Assembly (NCBI RefSeq): GCF_003984645.1
Contig: NZ_RWKI01000014.1
Location: 49,966-113,965, forward strand
Direction of reading: 5' to 3'
From: Variovorax sp. MHTC-1
GTDB taxonomy: Bacteria > Pseudomonadota > Gammaproteobacteria > Burkholderiales > Burkholderiaceae_C
Length of the DNA stretch: 64,000 nucleotides
Under the pieces are notes generated by a model, which was given only the letters and a program-made list of their open reading frames with translations, was not told the origin of the DNA and did not search any database. A program made the position numbers and the translations under genes. Each line of letters opens with the position of its first letter. Positions within the stretch are counted from its first letter, which is position 1. This document shows, piece by piece, positions 16,903 to 23,421 of the stretch.

Positions 16903-18471
16903 ATGAAACGCCGTGAATTCCTCGGCGCTGCGGCAGCGGGTGCTGCCGCCGTTGCGGGCTGCGAGGCGCCGCACCGCATCGAAGGCGGCTTCACCGGCAT
17001 CGATGTAGAGCGCGGTCACTCGTTGCGCCATGGCGCCTGGCGCGCCGGCGCGCCTGTCGGCGTGCGCCGTACCCGCGTCGTGATTGCCGGCGGCGGCGTG
17101 GCTGGCCTCGCCGCCGCCCGCGCATTGCGGCTCGCCGGCATCGAGGACTTCGTGCTGCTCGAACTCGAAGACACCGCCGGCGGCAACAGCCGCGGCGGCC
17201 AGGTCGGCGGTATCGCCTGCCCGCTCGGCGCGCACTACCTGCCGGTGCCGGGCGACGAGGCGCGCGAAGTGCAGGACCTGCTCGAAGAACTGGGCCTGCG
17301 CCGGCGCGTGGCGGGCCGCTGGGAATACGACGAGCGCCACCTTTGCCACAGCCCGCAGGAACGCCTGTTCTTCCAGGGCGCGTGGCAGGACGGCCTGTTG
17401 CCTGTGCAGGGCGTTGACGAAGCCACGCTGGCGCAGTACCGCCGCTTCGCGCAGCGCGTGGAGACTTTGCGGCACGCGGCGCGCTTTTCGATTCCCGTGC
17501 TGCGGGCGCAGCCTGCACCGCTCTTGCTCGCGCTGGACGGCGTGCCCTTCGGCGCCTGGCTCGACCGCGAAGGCTTTACCGACCCGCAGCTGCGCTGGTA
17601 CCTCGACTACAGCTGCCGCGACGACTACGGTGCCGGCGTCGCCCAGGTCTCGGCCTGGGCCGGCATCCACTACTTCGCCAGCCGCCATGGCTTCCATGCG
17701 CCGGGCGTGGACAGCGCCGAGCGCGATGCGGTGCTGACCTGGCCCGAGGGCAACGGCTGGCTCGCGCGCCGGCTCGCCGACCCGCTCGGCGATCGCTTGA
17801 AGGCGGCCCACGCCGTTGTGCGCATCGCGGACACCCGTTCCGGGGTCGAGGTCGATGCCTTCGATGTCGCCACCCGGTCGCGCGTGCGCTGGCAGGCCGA
17901 GCGCTGCATCGTTGCGCTGCCGATGTTCATCGCCGCGCGCGTGGTCGAGAACCCGCCCGAACTGCTGCGCCATGCGGCCGCCCGCCTGGGCTACGCGCCG
18001 TGGCTGGTCGCCAACGTGCATCTGCGCGCGCCGCTGGCCGACCGGCCCGGCGCGGCGCCGAGCTGGGACAACGTGATCTACGGCACGCGCGGGCTCGGCT
18101 ATGTCGACGCGCGCCACCAGGCGCTGGACCCGACGCCGGGCGCCACCGTGCTGAGCTGGTATCGCCCGCTCGGCCCCAGCGCCTATGACGGGCCGGACGG
18201 CCGCCGCCGGCTGCTCGATCGTCCATGGACGGCCTGGCGCGGCGATTTGCTGGCCGAACTCTCGCCGCCCCACGCAGACATTGCCGAGCTCGCCACCCGC
18301 GTCGAGATCACACGCTACGGCCACGCGATGGCGATACCGGCGCCCGGCCTCCTTTCCCAGCTCGGCGCGCCAGAGCGTGTCGTCGCCGGCCGACTGGCCT
18401 TCGCGCACAGCGACTGGTCGGGCTATTCGATCTTCGAAGAAGCGTTCACGCGCGGGCATCTTGCAATCTGA
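16903..18471 (+). CDS. exported FAD-dependent amine oxidase-like flavoprotein
   Basis: A 522-residue protein starting directly after the aminopropyltransferase stop. The N-terminus MKRREFLGAAAAG with AVAGC looks like a twin-arginine signal followed by a lipobox, so it may be a Tat-exported lipoprotein. The Rossmann motif VVIAGGGVAGLAAARAL at about residue 60 and LLELEDTAGGNSRGG fit the flavin amine oxidase/phytoene desaturase fold. The C-terminus has RLAFAHSDWSGYSIFEEAF, the FAD-closing segment. The position suggests oxidation of the neighbour's product, possibly a polyamine; this is inference. Confidence 0.8.
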   Translation: MKRREFLGAAAAGAAAVAGCEAPHRIEGGFTGIDVERGHSLRHGAWRAGAPVGVRRTRVVIAGGGVAGLAAARALRLAGIEDFVLLELEDTAGGNSRGGQVGGIACPLGAHYLPVPGDEAREVQDLLEELGLRRRVAGRWEYDERHLCHSPQERLFFQGAWQDGLLPVQGVDEATLAQYRRFAQRVETLRHAARFSIPVLRAQPAPLLLALDGVPFGAWLDREGFTDPQLRWYLDYSCRDDYGAGVAQVSAWAGIHYFASRHGFHAPGVDSAERDAVLTWPEGNGWLARRLADPLGDRLKAAHAVVRIADTRSGVEVDAFDVATRSRVRWQAERCIVALPMFIAARVVENPPELLRHAAARLGYAPWLVANVHLRAPLADRPGAAPSWDNVIYGTRGLGYVDARHQALDPTPGATVLSWYRPLGPSAYDGPDGRRRLLDRPWTAWRGDLLAELSPPHADIAELATRVEITRYGHAMAIPAPGLLSQLGAPERVVAGRLAFAHSDWSGYSIFEEAFTRGHLAI

Positions 18472-18476
18472 CCCCA

Positions 18477-18600
18477 CCCCCAGGCTTCGCGCACTTCGTG
18501 TCGCGCGCGCCTTCCCCCTTGCAGGGGGCAACACCAGCGGCCCGGCGAAGCCGGTTCCGCGGTGTTTCCCGAGGGGGCCTGGCTTCGCCGCCCACGGGTT
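18477..18600. repeat. intergenic repeat region
   Basis: A gap of about 160 bp after the flavoprotein gene with the patterns CGCACTTCGTGTCGCGC, CCCCCTTGCAGGGGG (palindrome), CCAGCGGCCCGGCGAAGCCGG and GTTTCCCGAGGGGGC. These are typical Comamonadaceae intergenic repeat modules, partly shared with 15264-15345. The CCCCC/GGGGG hairpin may help terminate the operon. Confidence 0.55.
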
Positions 18601-18631
18601 GCGTGTTGAGTCAACGCGTTGCGGGATCTTG

Positions 18632-18658
18632 CTGATTGGCGCAAAATGCGCCAATCAG
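18632..18658. promoter_or_regulatory. palindromic operator upstream of ParD-like antitoxin
   Basis: A perfect 12-bp inverted repeat, CTGATTGGCGCA and TGCGCCAATCAG, with an AAA centre, located 10 bp before the antitoxin ATG and overlapping its AGGAG ribosome site. Antitoxins of this kind usually autorepress from such sites. Confidence 0.75.
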
Positions 18659-18668
18659 GAGTAAAACC

Positions 18669-19037
18669 ATGTCCACGGCAACCCCCTTTGCTTCGGTCAA
18701 GCTTCCGGCCGCGCTGGTCGACAAGGCGCGCGACGCGGCGCAACCCATGCGCCGTTCGGTGGCCAGCCAGATCGAATACTGGGCCACCCTCGGCCGCGCG
18801 CTGGAGCAGGCGGGTCTGTCCACGCAGGACAGCCAAGCGCTGATTGCGCGCGAGGAATCGGCGGCCAATGCCGTCGAGGTCAACGTGCAACCCACCCTCT
18901 CGCCCGAACTCGACGCCCTGCACGGCCACGTGCTGGCATTGGCGCAGTCCGGTGCTTTGGCCGAGCGCGCCAAGGTGGCGGTGGCCGAGAACCGCGCCAA
19001 GGCAGCGCCCCGTGCGCGCGGCCGCAACGCGGCCTGA
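18669..19037 (+). CDS. ParD-like antitoxin
   Basis: A 122-residue protein; the N-terminal half has the ParD-like pattern (SVKLPAALVDKARDAAQPM, RRSVASQIEYWATLGRALE), a short ribbon-helix-helix-type DNA-binding fold, and the C-terminal half is Ala/Arg rich (KAAPRARGRNAA), probably the toxin-binding tail. An AGGAG site lies 8 bp before the ATG. Its TGA overlaps the toxin ATG by one base (TGATG), so the pair is translationally coupled. A palindrome at its promoter supports autorepression. Confidence 0.8.
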   Translation: MSTATPFASVKLPAALVDKARDAAQPMRRSVASQIEYWATLGRALEQAGLSTQDSQALIAREESAANAVEVNVQPTLSPELDALHGHVLALAQSGALAERAKVAVAENRAKAAPRARGRNAA

Positions 19038-19636
19038 TGCCGGTTCTCCACCTGATCGCCGGCCCCAACGGCGCAGGCAAGTCGACGCTCTATCGCTACC
19101 TGCTTCAGCCGCGCTATCCGCAGCTGCCCTTCATCAACGCCGATCTGTACGAGCGCGAGCAGCTCGGCCATGTCCGCCACGCGGTCCGGCGCTCCGAAGC
19201 CGCCCGGGCCTGGGCCGATGCTCAACGCGAGGGCCATCTGCGCGCTGGGCAGTCCTTCGTCAGCGAAACCGTTTTCTCGCATCCTTCCAAGCTCCGGTTC
19301 CTCGTCGACGCGCGTGCGCTCGGCTTCGAGGTGGCGCTGTACATCGTGTGCCTCGATGAGCCGCGCCGACTGCTCGAGCGCGTGCAGCAGCGCGTTCACG
19401 AAGGCGGCCACAGCGTGCCCGCGAACAAAATCCTGGCACGCTATCCGCGTACGCTCGAGAACCTGCGGCAGGCCGTGCGCGAGGTGCAGCTCGCGATGCT
19501 GTTCGATGCGACGGACACGGACGCCGGCGGGCCGCACCTCGTAGCCTCGGTCGTTGCTGGCCGGCTCCAGCCGCACGGGCCCTGGCTGCCTGCCTGGGCG
19601 CACCGGGTGCTGACGCCGCCGGGCGATGCGGCTTAG
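19037..19636 (+). CDS. zeta-toxin-like P-loop kinase
   Basis: A 199-residue P-loop protein: AGPNGAGKSTLYRYLL (Walker A) at residue 9, FINADLY (substrate-positioning Asp) and SFVSETVFSHPSK (the Glu/Thr segment of zeta toxins and related kinases), then VCLDEPRRLLERVQQRV. Zeta toxins phosphorylate UDP-N-acetylglucosamine and block cell-wall synthesis; whether this shorter homologue does so is inference. Partnered with a ParD-like rather than an epsilon antitoxin. Its last 4 bp overlap the convergent aminopeptidase gene. Confidence 0.82.
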   Translation: MPVLHLIAGPNGAGKSTLYRYLLQPRYPQLPFINADLYEREQLGHVRHAVRRSEAARAWADAQREGHLRAGQSFVSETVFSHPSKLRFLVDARALGFEVALYIVCLDEPRRLLERVQQRVHEGGHSVPANKILARYPRTLENLRQAVREVQLAMLFDATDTDAGGPHLVASVVAGRLQPHGPWLPAWAHRVLTPPGDAA

Positions 19637-21018
19637 GGCCGCATCAGCGCCTCGATCTCGTCGGCCTTGACCGGCACGCCGCGCGAGATCAGCTCACAGC
19701 CGGTTTCGGTGACGATCGCGTCGTCCTCGATGCGGATGCCGATGTTGTGGAACTGCTCCGGCACGCCTTCGCCCGGGCGCACATAGATGCCCGGCTCGAT
19801 GGTCAGCACCATGCCCGGCTTCAGGATCCGGCTGGGCCGGTTCTTGATGACCTCGTTCGACAGCGGATCCTTGCGTTCGCTCACCTCGCCCACCTGGGTG
19901 GGCTCGACATAGCTGCCGCAGTCGTGCACGTCCATGCCCAGCCAGTGGCCGGTACGGTGCATGTAGAACGGGAAGTACGCGCGCTGCTCGATCACGTCGT
20001 CGACGCTGCCCACCTTGTTGGCATCGAGCAGGCCCAGATCCAGCATGCCCTGCGCCAGCACCTTCACCGTGGCGTCGTGCGGATCGTTGAAACGCTGTCC
20101 GGCCCGGGTGGCCGCGATGGCCGCGTCCTGGCTCGCCAGCACCAGCTCGTACAACGCGCGCTGCGGGCCGGTGAATTTGCCGTTGGCCGGAAAAGTCCGA
20201 GTGATATCGCTGGCGTAGCCGTCGAGTTCGCAGCCGGCGTCGATCAGCACCAGCTCGCCGTCGCGCACCGGCGCCACGTCGGCGCGGTAGTGCAGCACGC
20301 AGGCGTTGGCGCCGGCGGCCACGATCGAGCTGTAGGCGGGGTATTGGGAGCCACCGATGCGGAATTCGTGCAGCAGTTCGGCGTCGAGGTGGTACTCGCG
20401 TACGTCCTTGCCCTCGCGCAGCATGCGCGCCGACAGCTGCATCGCGCGGATGTGGGCCCGGGCGCTGATCTGTGCGGCGCGGCGCATGGTGTCCTGCTCC
20501 TGCGCATCCTTGACGAGCCGCATCTCGTCGAGCGGCCCGCACAGGTCGCGCTGGCCTTCGGGGCACAGCGCACCGTAGCGCACCCGGGCGCGCACCGCCG
20601 ACAGCCAGCCGTCGATGCGCGATTCCAGCCCCTTGTGCGTCGCGAAGGGGTACCAGACAGTCGACCTGTTCTCCAACAGCCGGGGCAAACGGGCGTCGAG
20701 TTCCTCGATAGCGAAGGCTTCGTCTACGCCCAGTGCGGCCGGCGCTGCCTCCGGCCCAAGCCGGTAGCCGTCCCAGATTTCTCGCTCCAGGTCCTTGGGC
20801 GCGCAGAACAACGTGGCACGACCTTCGCTTGTGAGTACCAGCCAGGCGTTGGGCTCGGTGAAGCCCGTCAGGTAATAGAAGTAGCTGTCGTGGCGGTACA
20901 GGAAGTCGCTGTCCCGATTGCGTTGCCGCTCGGGCGCAGTGGGAATGATGGCGATTCCGTCCGTACCCAAATAAGTAGAAAGACGTACCCGACGAGCGGC
21001 TTGATGATTTGCGGTCAT
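19633..21018 (-). CDS. pepP: Xaa-Pro aminopeptidase P (M24)
   Basis: A 461-residue cytosolic metallo-aminopeptidase that removes N-terminal residues before proline. The N-terminal creatinase-like domain is followed by the pita-bread catalytic domain with the five metal ligands visible in LVLIDAGCELDGYASDITRTF (two Asp), HRTGHWLGMDVHD (His), LTIEPGIYV (Glu) and IRIEDDAIVTETGCE (Glu). The start MTANHQAARR fits PepP length (about 440); upstream in-frame codons run into the divergent lipoprotein leader. Confidence 0.94.
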   Translation of the reverse strand: MTANHQAARRVRLSTYLGTDGIAIIPTAPERQRNRDSDFLYRHDSYFYYLTGFTEPNAWLVLTSEGRATLFCAPKDLEREIWDGYRLGPEAAPAALGVDEAFAIEELDARLPRLLENRSTVWYPFATHKGLESRIDGWLSAVRARVRYGALCPEGQRDLCGPLDEMRLVKDAQEQDTMRRAAQISARAHIRAMQLSARMLREGKDVREYHLDAELLHEFRIGGSQYPAYSSIVAAGANACVLHYRADVAPVRDGELVLIDAGCELDGYASDITRTFPANGKFTGPQRALYELVLASQDAAIAATRAGQRFNDPHDATVKVLAQGMLDLGLLDANKVGSVDDVIEQRAYFPFYMHRTGHWLGMDVHDCGSYVEPTQVGEVSERKDPLSNEVIKNRPSRILKPGMVLTIEPGIYVRPGEGVPEQFHNIGIRIEDDAIVTETGCELISRGVPVKADEIEALMRP

Positions 21019-21155
21019 AACGTCACTATGCAATACCTTTGTAACTCCACTAGGGGAGAGTGGAAAAACATCAGGAAAAGATTTGCAAGAAGGGTTGCCC
21101 GGTAGGACACCTCCCACGTACAAACGCACATCTTTGTAAATTGGAGGTGTTTTTG

Positions 21156-23129
21156 TTGAAATTTATCCATAAAAGCGCGCTTCTCCTGGTTGTTGCCGCT
21201 GGCGCGTTATCAGCTTGTGGAGGTGGAGGAGGAGGCGGTGGCGGCGGTAGCTTCGCTGGCCTCGCTGCCGCGAGTGATCCGGGTGCGGGCACGACGCCCG
21301 CGAGCACGCCGATGCCGAACGACGTGGTCGACAACGCCGGCAATCCATCGGCCGATGCCTACAGGTCGACCGCTGCCCAGTTCGCGAAAGATGCGGGCAT
21401 TGCCTACCGCTACGGCAACGCCGCGGCGGTGGACAACTCCGGCGTCCCGACCCTGGCAGGCCGCGCGGACCAGACGATGAGCCATCACGCCGGCACCTGG
21501 CAGGTCGGCGGCCCCGTCCTCCCGGACGCCGGCCTGTATTCGACCAACCAGGCGCACGTCGGCTTCGTGGCCGACAACCCGGCTGCGCGCGTTGGCGTTG
21601 GCGATCTGCAGATCACGGCGGTCGATCACAACACGTTCTCGCAGGCGCCGCAGCTGCCCTGGCAGGAAGCGGCAGCCTGGGACGGCAGCGCCGGACGCGA
21701 CAACTACAACATCAGCACCTACAAGGCCGCCGGGCAGGTGACCGGCGAACCGGTGGCTGTGGCGCGTTGCGCCGGCCGCGTGGGCTTCTGCGCGACTTCC
21801 CTGGTGGCTTTCCAGAACGGTCTGATCGGGACCGCTGGCACCAACACCGCGAACAACCGCGTCTCGGTGAAGCTGCCCGCCAACAAGGTGCCGACCGGCA
21901 TGGCCATCACCAACACCAGCGAATACGCGCTGGTGACGGTGTGGGACACGACGGCGCTCAAGGGCCAGGTGGCGGTGATCTCGCTGGCGGGGCTGTGCAA
22001 CAACTGCGATCCCTACAACCCCAATGGCGGAAACGCGACGGGCATTCGCGATACGAAGTACAGCGCCTGGTACGACTGGTGGCATGAATGGTTCGGCGTC
22101 TATCCCGGCCTGCCGAACATGGGCAACATCGCCTTCATGAAGGTGCTGGGCTACATCGATCTGCCGGGTATGAACGCGCCGACGGAAATCGCCGTCACCA
22201 CCGGCTTCGATCAATTCCACACTTCCTTGCCGGAGAAGAATGGCGAGTTCATGGGCCAGACCTACTCCCCCCTGACCGATGCGGGCAAGCGGGCGAGCTT
22301 CAGCGGCTCCGGCTCCAACGCGAATCGGTATGCCAAGGCGGGCGTGGCAGTGGTGATCTCGAAATCGGAGAAGAAGGCCGCCTTCATCGACCTGAAGCCG
22401 CTGTTCAGCTACGTCAACAGCGTCTACTTCGGCACCGGTCCGACGGAGTTCACCAACCTGGGCCAAGCCGACAACCAGTGGCCGTACACCTTCGCCAACA
22501 AGCCGCAGCAGACGCCGACGGTGATCACGACGGTGGCGTTGGATGACCGGCCGACCGCGGTCAAGACGACGGTCTTCGGCAACGTGCACCGCGCCTGGAT
22601 CGCGACCGAAGCAGGTTCGCTGCGCATCTACGGCCTGGGCAACGTGCCCACCGGCACCACCGCGACGGACGTGGTCGAGCGGAGCCGTGTGGCGATCGGC
22701 AAGAACCCGACCTCGCTGGCGATCTCGAAGATCGATCCGGACAGCGACATCGATGCGAACAACCAGCAGGTGCTGGTGGCCTCGCGCGGCGATCGCAAGA
22801 TCCAGTGGGTGCGGTTTGCCGCCGACGGCAACAGCGGCAGCGTGGTTCGCACCTTGCAGGACTCGCGCATCGTCGACCCGATCGCGGTGGAGGACGCCGA
22901 CAACTTCTCGAACGTCGGCCACGTGCTGACAGTTGCGGATTACAGCGGCAAAAAGGTATCCAACTATCGCTATGGACCGGTGTTCTTCTCCGATCGTGGT
23001 GGCTCTTGGAATTGCCAGCCGCCGGGCGGGTGCCCCGTGCAGGCCACCGGCGATATCAAGATGGAGTTCGGGGGCAGCTACGCGATGGAAGGCAAGCCCT
23101 TCCAACTCAGAACCGCCAACGTGCCTTGA
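21156..23129 (+). CDS. unknown-function lipoprotein, copy 1
   Basis: A 657-residue protein starting at TTG (21156), with GGAGG 8 bp upstream. The same TTG-AAA start and ribosome site occur in its paralogue. The signal ends in the lipobox GALSAC, so it is lipidated, followed by a Gly run. The rest is a large unrecognised beta-rich domain with conserved blocks (TWQVGGPVL, QLPWQEAAAWDG, TSEYALVTVWDTTALKGQVAVISLAGLC, WYDWWHEW, PGLPNMGNIAFMKVLGY) that hint at a propeller-like fold. No catalytic motif is recognised. A strong terminator follows. The frame is open upstream to 21060, but that part aligns with an untranslated leader in copy 2. Confidence 0.75.
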   Translation: MKFIHKSALLLVVAAGALSACGGGGGGGGGGSFAGLAAASDPGAGTTPASTPMPNDVVDNAGNPSADAYRSTAAQFAKDAGIAYRYGNAAAVDNSGVPTLAGRADQTMSHHAGTWQVGGPVLPDAGLYSTNQAHVGFVADNPAARVGVGDLQITAVDHNTFSQAPQLPWQEAAAWDGSAGRDNYNISTYKAAGQVTGEPVAVARCAGRVGFCATSLVAFQNGLIGTAGTNTANNRVSVKLPANKVPTGMAITNTSEYALVTVWDTTALKGQVAVISLAGLCNNCDPYNPNGGNATGIRDTKYSAWYDWWHEWFGVYPGLPNMGNIAFMKVLGYIDLPGMNAPTEIAVTTGFDQFHTSLPEKNGEFMGQTYSPLTDAGKRASFSGSGSNANRYAKAGVAVVISKSEKKAAFIDLKPLFSYVNSVYFGTGPTEFTNLGQADNQWPYTFANKPQQTPTVITTVALDDRPTAVKTTVFGNVHRAWIATEAGSLRIYGLGNVPTGTTATDVVERSRVAIGKNPTSLAISKIDPDSDIDANNQQVLVASRGDRKIQWVRFAADGNSGSVVRTLQDSRIVDPIAVEDADNFSNVGHVLTVADYSGKKVSNYRYGPVFFSDRGGSWNCQPPGGCPVQATGDIKMEFGGSYAMEGKPFQLRTANVP

Positions 23130-23158
23130 TCGGCTGCGAACTGCAATCAACTTGAACT

Positions 23159-23190
23159 GCGGCCCCGCTCATGCGGGGCCGCTTTTTTTT
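23159..23190 (+). terminator. rho-independent terminator after lipoprotein copy 1
   Basis: Perfect stem GCGGCCCCGC / GCGGGGCCGC with a TCAT loop and eight T residues, 29 bp past the stop codon. Confidence 0.93.
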
Positions 23191-23336
23191 GCCTCGCTGC
23201 GGCAGAACCATGGTTTCCTGTTTTCGTGCCCCCTCCATATGACAGTAAGAAGTAAGACAACAGTCCAGTGTTCGAATTTGCGTTGAAGTCGTCACCAAGC
23301 ACAACCTTCGTAACACGGCCCAAGGAGGCCTGAAAC

Positions 23337-23402
23337 ATGCAGGAAAGGAAGTGCAAGAGAGGTTGCTTGCATCGCTCATCCCCCGTAAAAACCCGGACTT
23401 AA
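23337..23402 (+). CDS. possible 21-residue leader peptide
   Basis: ATG preceded by an ideal AAGGAGG ribosome site 8 bp upstream. The encoded peptide is MQERKCKRGCLHRSSPVKTR plus a final T, ending 19 bp before the lipoprotein copy 2 start. It contains a basic CKRGC motif. The matching leader of copy 1 encodes a similar CKKGC stretch, but a one-base loss destroys the ATG. Function unknown; it may be a regulatory upstream ORF or chance. Confidence 0.4.
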   Translation: MQERKCKRGCLHRSSPVKTRT

Positions 23403-23421
23403 CCAATTTGGAGGGATTTGC

